NCBI RefSeq assembly: GCF_000768065.1
Contig: NZ_JRKM01000001.1
Location: 2,951,001 to 3,015,000 of the forward strand
Reading direction: 5' to 3'
From: Aquabacterium sp. NJ1
GTDB taxonomy: Bacteria > Pseudomonadota > Gammaproteobacteria > Burkholderiales > Burkholderiaceae_C
Length of the DNA stretch: 64,000 nt
The notes under the pieces are model-generated. The model was not told where the DNA came from. It saw only the letters and a program-made list of their open reading frames with translations, and did no database searches. Position numbers and translations under genes: made by a program. Below, piece by piece: positions 18,444-26,113 of this stretch (positions are counted from its first letter, which is position 1; every line of letters starts with the position of its first letter).

Positions 18444-19066
18444 TGGCACAGCTGGAACTCCTGAATGAACAGGGTCAGGCTGCCTCCAAGGTTGAGGCTT
18501 CTGACACCGTGTTCGGCCGTGAGTACAACGAAGCCCTGATCCATCAGGTCGTCGTCGCTTACCAGGCCAATGCCCGTCAAGGTACCCGCGCCCAGAAGGA
18601 CCGCGAGACCGTCAAGCACACCACCAAGAAGCCCTGGCGCCAAAAGGGCACCGGTCGCGCTCGTGCTGGTATGTCGTCCTCGCCCCTGTGGCGTGGCGGT
18701 GGTCGGATCTTCCCGAACAGCCCTGACGAAAACTTCACCCACAAGGTCAACAAGAAGATGTACCGCGCCGGTATGGCCGCCATCTTCTCGCAGCTGGCCC
18801 GCGAAGGCCGCCTGGCCGTGGTGGATTCGATCACGGTCGAAGCCCCCAAGACCAAGTTGCTGGCTGCCAAGCTGAAGGCCATGAACCTGGACCACGTCCT
18901 GGTCATCGCTGACACCGTGGACGAGAACCTGTTCCTGGCCGCTCGCAACCTGCCCAACGTGCTGGTGGTTGAGCCCCGTTACGCCGATCCCCTGTCCCTG
19001 GTCCATTACAAGAAGGTTCTGGTCACCAAGGGCGCGATCGACAAGCTGCAGGAGATGTTCGCATGA
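18443..19066 (+). CDS. rplD: 50S ribosomal protein L4
   Basis: This 207-residue protein lines the exit tunnel through an extended loop ([22 protein letters not shown]). In E. coli it is the autogenous regulator of the S10 operon. Its ATG overlaps the rplC stop and its own end overlaps rplW (ATGA), indicating translational coupling. The length is typical. Confidence 0.99.
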   Translation: MAQLELLNEQGQAASKVEASDTVFGREYNEALIHQVVVAYQANARQGTRAQKDRETVKHTTKKPWRQKGTGRARAGMSSSPLWRGGGRIFPNSPDENFTHKVNKKMYRAGMAAIFSQLAREGRLAVVDSITVEAPKTKLLAAKLKAMNLDHVLVIADTVDENLFLAARNLPNVLVVEPRYADPLSLVHYKKVLVTKGAIDKLQEMFA

Positions 19067-19377
19067 GCACTCTGAAATTCGATGAAAGCCGCCTGCTGAA
19101 GGTGCTGGTCGCTCCGATCATTTCGGAAAAGGCCACCGCTGCTGCTGAAGAGCGCGGCCAAGTGCTGTTCAAGGTGATGCGCGACGCCACCAAGCCCGAG
19201 ATCAAGGCCGCTGTTGAGCTGCTGTTCAAGGTCGAAGTGAAGTCGGTGCAAGTCCTGAACCAGAAGGGCAAGACCAAGCGTTTCGGTGGCCGTACCGGCC
19301 GTCGTGACCACGCCAAGAAGGCCTTCGTGGCCCTCAAGGAAGGTCAAGAGCTGAACTTCTCCGGGGAGGCTGCGTAA
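19063..19377 (+). CDS. rplW: 50S ribosomal protein L23
   Basis: This 104-residue protein at the tunnel exit is a docking site for trigger factor and signal recognition particle. It shows [15 protein letters not shown] near the start and [26 protein letters not shown], typical of the family. It overlaps rplD by four bases and ends two bases before rplB. Confidence 0.98.
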   Translation: MSTLKFDESRLLKVLVAPIISEKATAAAEERGQVLFKVMRDATKPEIKAAVELLFKVEVKSVQVLNQKGKTKRFGGRTGRRDHAKKAFVALKEGQELNFSGEAA

Positions 19378-19379
19378 TC

Positions 19380-20204
19380 ATGGCCGTCGTTAAAGTCAAA
19401 CCAACCTCGCCTGGCCGCCGTGGCGTGGTCAAGGTGGTGCACAAGCACCTGCACAAGGGCAAGCCGGAAGCCTCGCTGCTGGAACCCCAGAAGCAGAACT
19501 CGGGCCGTAACAACAACGGTCACATCACGGTTCGCCACAAGGGCGGTGGTCACAAGCACCACTACCGCGTGGTCGATTTCATCCGTAACAAGGATGGCAT
19601 CCCCGCGAAGGTCGAGCGCATCGAGTACGACCCCAACCGCACGGCTCACATCGCTCTGGTGTGTTATGCCGACGGTGAGCGTCGCTACATCATCGCTCCC
19701 CGTGGCCTGGAAGCTGGCGCTACCGTGATCAGCGGCTCTGAAGCCCCGATCAAGGCTGGCAACACGCTGCCTATCCGCAACATCCCCGTGGGTTCGACCA
19801 TCCACAACATCGAACTGAAGCCTGGCAAGGGCGGTCAGATCGCTCGTTCGGCTGGTACGTCCGCTGTGCTGATGGCCCGCGAAGGCACCTACGCTCAGGT
19901 TCGCCTGCGCTCCGGTGAAGTTCGCAAGGTGCACATCGAATGCCGCGCCACCCTGGGTGAAGTGAGCAACGAAGAGCACAGCCTGCGTCAATACGGTAAG
20001 GCCGGTGCCATCCGCTGGAAGGGTATCCGCCCGACCGTTCGTGGCGTCGCCATGAACCCGGTGGACCACCCGCACGGTGGTGGCGAAGGCCGTACTGGCG
20101 AAGGTCAAGTCCCTGTGTCCCCATGGAACACACTGACGAAGGGCTATCGCACCCGCAACAACAAGCGCACGCAGACCTTCATTGTGTCGCGTCGCAAGAA
20201 GTAA
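19380..20204 (+). CDS. rplB: 50S ribosomal protein L2
   Basis: This 274-residue protein of the 50S core is needed for subunit association and peptidyl transfer. It carries the family hallmarks [20 protein letters not shown] and, near the C-terminus, [21 protein letters not shown] with the conserved His of the PHGGGEG loop. The length is as in E. coli (273). Confidence 0.99.
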   Translation: MAVVKVKPTSPGRRGVVKVVHKHLHKGKPEASLLEPQKQNSGRNNNGHITVRHKGGGHKHHYRVVDFIRNKDGIPAKVERIEYDPNRTAHIALVCYADGERRYIIAPRGLEAGATVISGSEAPIKAGNTLPIRNIPVGSTIHNIELKPGKGGQIARSAGTSAVLMAREGTYAQVRLRSGEVRKVHIECRATLGEVSNEEHSLRQYGKAGAIRWKGIRPTVRGVAMNPVDHPHGGGEGRTGEGQVPVSPWNTLTKGYRTRNNKRTQTFIVSRRKK

Positions 20205-20217
20205 GAGGTAGGCTGAT

Positions 20218-20493
20218 ATGGCTCGTTCTCTTAAAAAGGGTCCTTTCATTGACCACCACTTGGCCGCCAAGGTCGAGAAGGCTGTGGCAACCAAGGACAA
20301 AAAGCCCATCAAGACCTGGTCGCGTCGTTCGACCATCCTGCCTGAGTTCATCGGCCTGACGATTGCTGTGCACAACGGTAAGCAGCACGTGCCCGTGTAC
20401 ATCCAGGATCAGATGGTTGGCCACAAGCTCGGCGAGTTCGCCCTGACCCGTACGTTCAAGGGTCACCCAGGCGACAAGAAAGCCAAGAAATAA
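20218..20493 (+). CDS. rpsS: 30S ribosomal protein S19
   Basis: This 91-residue protein of the 30S head forms intersubunit bridges with S13 as partner. It starts with [15 protein letters not shown], and the central [20 protein letters not shown] and C-terminal [16 protein letters not shown] are standard. Thirteen bases after rplB. Confidence 0.99.
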   Translation: MARSLKKGPFIDHHLAAKVEKAVATKDKKPIKTWSRRSTILPEFIGLTIAVHNGKQHVPVYIQDQMVGHKLGEFALTRTFKGHPGDKKAKK

Positions 20494-20505
20494 GGAGCAG
20501 CGACG

Positions 20506-20835
20506 ATGGAAACGAAAGCAATCGTTCGCGGTGTTCGCCTGTCTTGCGACAAGGGTCGTCTGGTTGCAGACATGATCCGTGGCAAGAAGGTTGACCAAGC
20601 CCTGAACATCCTGGAATTCACCCAGAAGAAGGCCGCTGGCATCATCAAGAAGGCTCTGGAGTCGGCAATCGCCAACGCCGAGCACAACGACGGTGCTGAC
20701 ATCGATGAACTGAAGGTCAAGACCATCTATGTGGAGCAAGGCACCACGTTGAAGCGTTTCACCGCCCGCGCAAAGGGCCGTGGCAATCGCATCAGCAAGC
20801 CGACCTGCCACATCTATGTGACCGTGGGCAACTAA
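20506..20835 (+). CDS. rplV: 50S ribosomal protein L22
   Basis: This 109-residue protein has a beta hairpin that lines the exit tunnel, the site where macrolide-resistance changes occur in other bacteria. The hairpin segment ([25 protein letters not shown]) has its usual length with no insertion or deletion seen. A GGAG site precedes the ATG. Confidence 0.99.
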   Translation: METKAIVRGVRLSCDKGRLVADMIRGKKVDQALNILEFTQKKAAGIIKKALESAIANAEHNDGADIDELKVKTIYVEQGTTLKRFTARAKGRGNRISKPTCHIYVTVGN

Positions 20836-20848
20836 GCAGAGGCTGACT

Positions 20849-21709
20849 ATGGGACAGAAAATCCACCCAACCGGCTTCCGCCTGGCCGTCACCCGCAATT
20901 GGGCATCGCGTTGGTACGCTACCAACCGTCAATTTGCCTCGATGCTGGCTGAAGACCTGGAAGTCCGTGAATTCCTGAAGAAGAAGCTCAAGAACGCGGC
21001 CGTGTCGCGCATCTTGATCGAGCGTCCCGCCAAGAGCGCACGCATCACCATTTTCTCGGCTCGTCCGGGCGTGGTGATCGGCAAGAAGGGCGAAGACATC
21101 GAAAACCTGAAGCTCGAACTGGCCAAGCGTCTGAATTGCCCGGTCTCGGTGAACATCGAAGAAGTGCGCAAGCCTGAAGTCGATGCTCAACTGATCGCCG
21201 ATTCGATCACGCAGCAGCTGGAAAAGCGCATCATGTTCCGCCGCGCCATGAAGCGCGCGATGCAGAACGCCATGCGTCTGGGCGCCCAGGGCATCAAGAT
21301 CATGTCGTCGGGTCGCCTCAACGGCATCGAAATCGCTCGTACCGAGTGGTACCGTGAAGGCCGCGTGCCTCTCCACACCCTGCGTGCGGACATCGACTAC
21401 GGCACCTCCGAAGCTCACACCACCTACGGTGTGATCGGCGTGAAGGTGTGGGTCTACCGCGGTGACCGTCTGGCCAATGGCGAAGCCCCTGTGCTCAAGG
21501 GCGACGACAGCCAGGATGACCGTCGCAACCGCCGTGGCCCTCGTAACGACCGTCCCGGTGGCGATCGCCGCCCTGGTGGTCGTGGCCCTGGTCGTGGTGC
21601 CCCTCGTGCCGATGGCGCTCCGTCTGATGGCAGCGACAAGCCTGCTGTCGCCGCTGACGCCAAGCGCGTTCGCAAGGCAGCTCCTGCTGCCGAGGCGAAA
21701 GGAGAATAA
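20849..21709 (+). CDS. rpsC: 30S ribosomal protein S3 with extended basic tail
   Basis: This 286-residue protein lies at the mRNA entry channel and has helicase-like activity with S4 and S5. The KH domain ([24 protein letters not shown]) and the C-terminal domain up to VWVYRGD are conserved. After about residue 212 there is a ~70-residue Arg/Gly/Asp-rich tail ([20 protein letters not shown], then an Ala/Lys segment) absent from E. coli S3 (233 residues). Such tails occur in related Burkholderiales; their role is not known to me. Confidence 0.98.
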   Translation: MGQKIHPTGFRLAVTRNWASRWYATNRQFASMLAEDLEVREFLKKKLKNAAVSRILIERPAKSARITIFSARPGVVIGKKGEDIENLKLELAKRLNCPVSVNIEEVRKPEVDAQLIADSITQQLEKRIMFRRAMKRAMQNAMRLGAQGIKIMSSGRLNGIEIARTEWYREGRVPLHTLRADIDYGTSEAHTTYGVIGVKVWVYRGDRLANGEAPVLKGDDSQDDRRNRRGPRNDRPGGDRRPGGRGPGRGAPRADGAPSDGSDKPAVAADAKRVRKAAPAAEAKGE

Positions 21710-21711
21710 AC

Positions 21712-22128
21712 ATGTTGCAACCTAATCGTCGCAAGTTCCGCAAGGAGCACAAGGGCCGTAACACGGGTGTCGCCACCCGCGGTGCCGATGTGTCCTTTGG
21801 TGATTTCGGCCTGAAGGCGACCGAACGTGGCCGTATCACGGCTCGTCAGATCGAAGCCGCACGTCGTGCGATTTCGCGTCACATCAAGCGTGGCGGTCGT
21901 ATCTTCATCCGCATCTTCCCGGACAAGCCCATTTCGAACAAGCCTGCCGAAGTCCGTATGGGCAACGGTAAGGGTAACGTCGAGTACTACGTGGCTGAAA
22001 TTCAGCCCGGCAAGGTGCTCTACGAAATCCAGGGCGTGCCCGAAGAACTCGCTCGCGAGGCGTTCACGCTGGCCGCTGCCAAGCTGCCACTGAGCACCAC
22101 GTTCGTTGGCCGCCAGTTCGGCATCTAA
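21712..22128 (+). CDS. rplP: 50S ribosomal protein L16
   Basis: This 138-residue protein is important for the A site and late 50S assembly. It starts [36 protein letters not shown] and [14 protein letters not shown] are intact, including the Arg after RIF that is hydroxylated by YcfD in some bacteria. Two bases separate it from rpsC. Confidence 0.99.
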   Translation: MLQPNRRKFRKEHKGRNTGVATRGADVSFGDFGLKATERGRITARQIEAARRAISRHIKRGGRIFIRIFPDKPISNKPAEVRMGNGKGNVEYYVAEIQPGKVLYEIQGVPEELAREAFTLAAAKLPLSTTFVGRQFGI

Positions 22129-22150
22129 TTCAAGGCGTAAGGAGAAAGTT

Positions 22151-22351
22151 ATGGCGAAAGCCTCTGAACTGCGCGCCAAGGATGTGGCCGCACTGGAAAC
22201 CGAAATCAAGGACTTGCTGAAGTCGCACTTCAACCTGCGTATGCAGCGTGCCACCCAGCAGCTCAATGACCACTCGGCTCTGAAGAAGACTCGTCGCGAC
22301 ATCGCTCGCGCCAAGACGATTCTGACCGAGAAGAAAGGAGCCGCCCAATGA
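22151..22351 (+). CDS. rpmC: 50S ribosomal protein L29
   Basis: This 66-residue two-helix protein sits near the tunnel exit beside L23. The correct start is [12 protein letters not shown], nine bases after GGAG; a longer in-frame reading overlaps rplP. It shows [14 protein letters not shown] and ends with [11 protein letters not shown], overlapping rpsQ by four bases. Confidence 0.98.
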   Translation: MAKASELRAKDVAALETEIKDLLKSHFNLRMQRATQQLNDHSALKKTRRDIARAKTILTEKKGAAQ

Positions 22352-22617
22352 CGGAAGCTCAAACCAAAGTGACCCGTACCCTGGTGGGTAAGGTTGTCAG
22401 CGACGCTCGCGCCAAGACCGTGACCGTGCTGGTCGAGCGTCGTGTCAAGCACGAGCTCTACGGCAAGATCGTGGCCAAGTCGAGCAAGTACCACGCTCAC
22501 GATGAGAACAATGAGTTCCACATCGGCGACGTGGTCGAGATCACCGAAAGCCGCCCGCTGTCCAAGACCAAGAACTGGGTTGTGTCCCGTCTGGTCGAGA
22601 AGGCTCAAGGCGTCTGA
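22348..22617 (+). CDS. rpsQ: 30S ribosomal protein S17
   Basis: This 89-residue primary rRNA-binding protein of the 30S body has an OB fold, with [24 protein letters not shown] near the start. It is the last gene of the S10 transcript here; the terminator at 22692-22729 follows, and the spc operon (rplN onward) is absent from this locus. Confidence 0.99.
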   Translation: MTEAQTKVTRTLVGKVVSDARAKTVTVLVERRVKHELYGKIVAKSSKYHAHDENNEFHIGDVVEITESRPLSKTKNWVVSRLVEKAQGV

Positions 22618-22691
22618 TCTGTCCTTGCTGACACCCTAGGCAACTCACATTGCCACAAAGCCACCGGGGCGTAATCCTCGGTGGTGCAAGC

Positions 22692-22729
22692 AAAACCGGC
22701 TTGCCAGTCATACTGGCGGCCGGTTTTTT
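22692..22729 (+). terminator. Intrinsic terminator of the S10 operon
   Basis: AAACCGGC pairs with GCCGGTTT, and inside it GCCAGT pairs with ACTGGC around a three-base loop. Six T residues end at 22729. It is one of the strongest terminators in the window. Confidence 0.93.
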
Positions 22730-22758
22730 CATTGCTGATTTGATTTCAGGAGACGAAC

Positions 22759-23274
22759 ATGATCAAGGTTGGTGACAAGCTGCCCGCAGGCACGCTGTTC
22801 GAGTTCATCGAGGTGGAAGGCGAAGGCTGTAGCCTGGGTCCCAATGCCTTTGACATTGGCAAGGCCACAGCGGGCAAGACCATCGCGCTGTTCGGGTTGC
22901 CGGGTGCGTTCACCCCCACCTGCTCGGCCCAGCATGCGCCAGGCTACATCGCTCAGGCCGAGGCCTTCAAGGCGGTCGGTGTGGACGAGATCTGGTGCGT
23001 GTCGGTGAACGATGCCTTCGTGATGGGCGCCTGGGGCCGTGAGCTGAAGGCTGCCGGCAAGGTCCGCATGATGGCCGATGGCAGTGCCGACTTCGCCAAG
23101 GCGACCGGCCTGACGCTGGACCTGACGGCCAAGGGCCTGGGCCTGCGTTCAGGGCGCTACAGCATGCTGGTCAAGGACGGCGTGGTGGCCGCCTTGAACG
23201 TGGAAGAGGGCGGCGGCTACAAGGTGAGCGATGCCGAGACGCTGCTGACTCAGGCGCGCAAGCTGCAGGCCTGA
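22759..23274 (+). CDS. Peroxiredoxin, Prx5 type
   Basis: This 171-residue cytoplasmic thiol peroxidase reduces hydrogen and alkyl peroxides, usually with a glutaredoxin or thioredoxin partner. The peroxidatic Cys55 is in PGAFTPTCS, the Prx5/AhpE-like signature, and the substrate-pocket Arg lies in LGLRSGRYSML. A second cysteine (IWCVSVND) is at a position often seen in Prx5. An AGGAGA site precedes the ATG. It is monocistronic between two terminators, in the position where the spc operon would normally follow. Confidence 0.94.
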   Translation: MIKVGDKLPAGTLFEFIEVEGEGCSLGPNAFDIGKATAGKTIALFGLPGAFTPTCSAQHAPGYIAQAEAFKAVGVDEIWCVSVNDAFVMGAWGRELKAAGKVRMMADGSADFAKATGLTLDLTAKGLGLRSGRYSMLVKDGVVAALNVEEGGGYKVSDAETLLTQARKLQA

Positions 23275-23309
23275 TCAGGCCTTGAAGCGCGCGGCGAGCG
23301 CCAATGAAG

Positions 23310-23343
23310 AAGGGCGATGCACATGCGGCATCGCCCTTTTGTA
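23310..23343 (+). terminator. Intrinsic terminator after peroxiredoxin
   Basis: AAGGGCGATGC (23310-23320) pairs perfectly with GCATCGCCCTT (23328-23338), followed by TTTTG. It ends the peroxiredoxin transcript. Confidence 0.9.
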
Positions 23344-23377
23344 TTGGGGGTGGGTGAGGTGGCGAGCGAGTGAGACT

Positions 23378-23878
23378 TCAGCGGGGCGCACCGGCTCGCG
23401 CATTAACCTCTGCTTCGACATCCTTGCGCAGGCCCATCAGGAAGCCGGCTTCGGCGGCGATGAACAGGGGGCCGATCAGCAGGCCGATGAGGTCATCGAC
23501 GAAGGCAGGTTTGCGGCCCTCGAAGTAATGGCCCACGAACTGGATGACCCAGCCCAGGAAGAACAGGCACACACCCATGCCCAGCCAGGCGCCTGTTGAC
23601 CAGGCTGCCATGGATTGCGCGCCGGCCAGGCAGGCCCAGAGGTAGGCGCCCAGGACGACGCCATAGCGCACGTCGAGCCTGAGGTAGTAGAGCGTGACCA
23701 GGGCCGAGATCACGGCGCCAGGTGTGAGCCACGGCAGATCGGCGGACAAGGCGGGGCGTGACAGCAGGATGCACATGGAGGCCACGATCATCGGGATGCC
23801 GATGAAGTGGGTGACGATGTTGCGCCGGTCGCGGTGGTAGGTCGCGTACTGGGTGAGTTGGTCCGTGAGGGTCTTCAT
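23378..23878 (-). CDS. Mpo1-like (DUF962) membrane protein
   Basis: This 166-residue integral membrane protein has about four hydrophobic helices. It carries the conserved histidine motifs of the Mpo1/YGL010w family: YHRDRRNIVTHFIGIP (His15, His24) and QFVGHYFEGRKPAF (His116). Yeast Mpo1 is an iron-dependent dioxygenase that shortens 2-hydroxy fatty acids by one carbon (alpha-oxidation). The bacterial role is less clear, but the metal-binding histidines are kept. It is encoded alone on the minus strand, divergent from the aroG leader. Confidence 0.85.
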   Translation of the reverse strand: MKTLTDQLTQYATYHRDRRNIVTHFIGIPMIVASMCILLSRPALSADLPWLTPGAVISALVTLYYLRLDVRYGVVLGAYLWACLAGAQSMAAWSTGAWLGMGVCLFFLGWVIQFVGHYFEGRKPAFVDDLIGLLIGPLFIAAEAGFLMGLRKDVEAEVNARAGAPR

Positions 23879-24050
23879 GTCAACGCGGGGGTGTCTGAAC
23901 TGAGCAGCATGCTAGCGAGCTGCGGCCGGCCAAGGTGTCACATACCGGACGATTGACGACGATTGGCCTGCGATTGCGTGTAAACGAGACTATCGGGCTG
24001 ATCAATCCAGATCAAGCCATGGCTCAGGCAACCGTGCTACATTAGCAATC

Positions 24051-24125
24051 ATGAATCGCGCTCGCTTTTACTTTTGGTACTTTTACTTCTCGCCCGTTAC
24101 CGGCGCAGGAGTGGCCAACGCATAA
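24051..24125 (+). CDS. Aromatic leader peptide of the DAHP synthase gene
   Basis: This 24-residue open frame has codons 6-13 reading Phe-Tyr-Phe-Trp-Tyr-Phe-Tyr-Phe (24066-24089), eight aromatic codons in a row, then SPVTGAGVANA and TAA. It ends 96 bases before the DAHP synthase start and is followed by mutually exclusive RNA stems. It should act as the sensor of an attenuator: scarcity of charged tRNA-Phe, tRNA-Tyr or tRNA-Trp stalls the ribosome on the aromatic run. No good ribosome site precedes the ATG, but a TACATT at 24038-24043 would place transcription start at the ATG, so a leaderless message is possible. Confidence 0.85.
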   Translation: MNRARFYFWYFYFSPVTGAGVANA

Positions 24126-24157
24126 GCGAACCACACCATATCCTGAAAACCGCCGGT
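24099..24157 (+). promoter_or_regulatory. Antiterminator stem of the aromatic attenuator
   Basis: ACCGGCG-CAGGA (24099-24110) can pair with TCCTG (24141-24145) and CGCCGGT (24151-24157), leaving a five-base bulge: 12 base pairs in all. The 3' half overlaps the left arm of the terminator 24146-24178, so the two folds exclude each other. The 5' half lies just downstream of the aromatic codons, free when the ribosome stalls there and masked when it reaches the stop codon. Confidence 0.8.
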
Positions 24158-24178
24158 CTAGCCCCGGCGGTTTTTTTT
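24146..24178 (+). terminator. Attenuator terminator upstream of the DAHP synthase gene
   Basis: AAAACCGCCGG (24146-24156) pairs with CCGGCGG (24164-24170) plus four of eight following T residues, around a seven-base loop. It sits between the leader peptide and the DAHP synthase gene, so it can only be regulatory with respect to that gene. Confidence 0.92.
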
Positions 24179-24221
24179 CGACTCCGACTTTCGTCCGCCC
24201 ATCGCATCAAGAGGAAGCCCC

Positions 24222-25340
24222 ATGAACGCCAAATCCAGTGCCGCAGAAGGCTGGGTACCCCCCGCCGACAAGACGTCGCAGACCGACGATCAACGCATCA
24301 AGAACGTCACGCCGCTGCCGCCGCCCGAGCACTTGATCCGCTTCTTCCCGATCCGTGGCACGCCGGTCGAGGCGCTGGTGGCGCACACCCGCAAGGCCAT
24401 TGGCAAGATCGTGCACGGCAAGGACGACCGCATGCTGGTCGTCATCGGCCCTTGCTCGATCCATGACCCGGCTGCCGCCGTCGAATACGCGAGCAAGCTG
24501 CGTGTGCTGCGCGAACAGTACGCCGACACGCTGGAAGTGGTCATGCGCGTGTACTTCGAGAAACCGCGCACGACCGTGGGCTGGAAGGGGCTGATCAACG
24601 ACCCGTACATGGACGAGAGCTTCAAGATCGACGAAGGCCTGCGCATGGCCCGTCATCTGCTGCTGGAGATCAACCGCCTGGGCGTGCCGGCCGCCAGCGA
24701 GTTCCTGGACGTGGTCTCGCCGCAGTACATCGGTGACCTGATCAGTTGGGGCGCCATTGGTGCGCGCACCACCGAGAGCCAGGTCCACCGCGAGCTGGCC
24801 TCGGGCTTGAGCGCCCCGATTGGTTTCAAGAACGGCACGGACGGCAACATCAAGATCGCCACCGACGCCATCCAGGCTGCGGCACGCCCGCACCACTTCC
24901 TGTCGGTTCACAAGAACGGCCAGGTGGCGATTGTCGAGACGGCCGGCAACCCCGATTGCCACGTGATCCTGCGTGGTGGCAAGGCCCCGAACTACGACGC
25001 GGACAGCGTGGCAGCGGCCTGCAAGGACCTGGAAGCGGCCAAGCTGCATCCTTCGCTGATGGTGGACTTCTCGCACGCCAACAGCTCCAAGCAGCACGAG
25101 CGCCAGGTGGTGGTGGCCAAGGACATCGCTGCGCAGGTGTCGGGCGGTTCGCACAAGGTGTTCGGCGTGATGGTGGAAAGCCACCTGTGCGCCGGTGCCC
25201 AGAAGTTCACGCCGGGCAAGGATGACCCGTCGAAGCTGGTCTATGGCCAGAGCATCACCGATGCCTGTATCGGTTGGGATGATTCTGCGGAAGTGCTGCA
25301 GATCCTGTCGGATGCCGTGAAGGCGCGTCGCGCGCGCTGA
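24222..25340 (+). CDS. aroG: 3-deoxy-7-phosphoheptulonate (DAHP) synthase, class I
   Basis: This 372-residue enzyme joins phosphoenolpyruvate and erythrose 4-phosphate in the first step of the shikimate pathway. Seen: VVIGPCSIHDP with the metal-ligand Cys, EKPRTTVGWKGLINDP, GARTTESQVHRELASGLS, FKNGTDG, and the late metal-site segment MVDFSHANSSKQ. It belongs to the AroF/AroG/AroH (class I alpha) type. Which end product inhibits it cannot be read with confidence, so the symbol is nominal. A GAGGA site precedes the ATG at 24222. Expression should be controlled by the aromatic leader peptide and attenuator just upstream. Confidence 0.95.
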   Translation: MNAKSSAAEGWVPPADKTSQTDDQRIKNVTPLPPPEHLIRFFPIRGTPVEALVAHTRKAIGKIVHGKDDRMLVVIGPCSIHDPAAAVEYASKLRVLREQYADTLEVVMRVYFEKPRTTVGWKGLINDPYMDESFKIDEGLRMARHLLLEINRLGVPAASEFLDVVSPQYIGDLISWGAIGARTTESQVHRELASGLSAPIGFKNGTDGNIKIATDAIQAAARPHHFLSVHKNGQVAIVETAGNPDCHVILRGGKAPNYDADSVAAACKDLEAAKLHPSLMVDFSHANSSKQHERQVVVAKDIAAQVSGGSHKVFGVMVESHLCAGAQKFTPGKDDPSKLVYGQSITDACIGWDDSAEVLQILSDAVKARRAR

Positions 25341-25366
25341 GATATCACCCTTAAGAGGGGAATAGG

Positions 25367-25394
25367 GGCCGATCCTGAGTGATCGGCCTTTTTT
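25367..25394 (+). terminator. Intrinsic terminator after the DAHP synthase gene
   Basis: GGCCGATC (25367-25374) pairs perfectly with GATCGGCC (25381-25388) around six bases, followed by six T residues. Confidence 0.93.
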
Positions 25395-25441
25395 ATGCGC
25401 GCCGAAGCGCGATACTGCAGGAGCCTGTCTGTCTTGAATCC

Positions 25442-26113
25442 ATGAGTGCGCCGCATCCCCATTTCCTGCTGGTTGATGACCATGCCCTGTTTCGCACGGG
25501 CCTGGGCTTGATGCTGTCGGAGCACTGGCCACAAGGGCGGGTGACGCAGGCCGTCAACCTGGCGCAGGCGCTGGAGAGCCTCGGGCGCGAGACGCCGGAT
25601 CTGGTCTTGCTGGATGTGCACCTGCCTGATGGCCATGGCCTGGCAGACCTGCCAGCTTTGCGGGCGAAGGCGCCGGCATGCCCGGTGCTGATGATGTCGG
25701 CCGATGTCAGTGGGCAGCAGATCCTGCAGGCGCGGGCGGCCGGGGTCACGGGCTTTTTGCCCAAGGTGGCGTCGGCGGCCGAGGTGCTTGCCGCGGTGCA
25801 CTCGGCCCTGGCTGGGCAGCCCAGTTATGCCGCGGTGCCGTATGCGGTGCTGACCCAGGCCAGTGCGCCGCAGGCCCTGGTGGCGCCGCCGGTGATGCAG
25901 GTGGCCGAGGCCGAACCGCATCTGTCGCAGCGCCAGTTGCTGATCCTGGGCTATCTGGGGCGCGGCACGCCTAATAAAGCCATCGCCCGCCAGATGGGCA
26001 TGAACGAAAACGAGGTGCGTGCCGAGGTGTCGTGGCTGACGGAGTGGCTGGGTGCCAGCAGCCGTGAGCAGGCGCATGCCGAGGCGGTGGCCCGAGGCTT
26101 GTTGCAGCCATGA
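25442..26113 (+). CDS. NarL/LuxR-type response regulator
   Basis: This 223-residue protein has an N-terminal receiver domain with acidic pocket VDDH (Asp12, Asp13), phospho-acceptor Asp58 in LVLLDVHLPDG and the switch Lys in LPKV. A Pro/Ala linker leads to a C-terminal LuxR-like helix-turn-helix (about 158-215: LSQRQLLILGYLGRGTPNKAIARQMGMNEN). The motif is recognisable but diverged (LGYLGRG instead of LALLAQG). The ATG at 25442 begins the domain; an upstream GTG lies inside the preceding terminator. The stop overlaps the next gene's start by four bases, so it is cotranslated with the hybrid kinase and is its likely partner. Confidence 0.88.
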   Translation: MSAPHPHFLLVDDHALFRTGLGLMLSEHWPQGRVTQAVNLAQALESLGRETPDLVLLDVHLPDGHGLADLPALRAKAPACPVLMMSADVSGQQILQARAAGVTGFLPKVASAAEVLAAVHSALAGQPSYAAVPYAVLTQASAPQALVAPPVMQVAEAEPHLSQRQLLILGYLGRGTPNKAIARQMGMNENEVRAEVSWLTEWLGASSREQAHAEAVARGLLQP

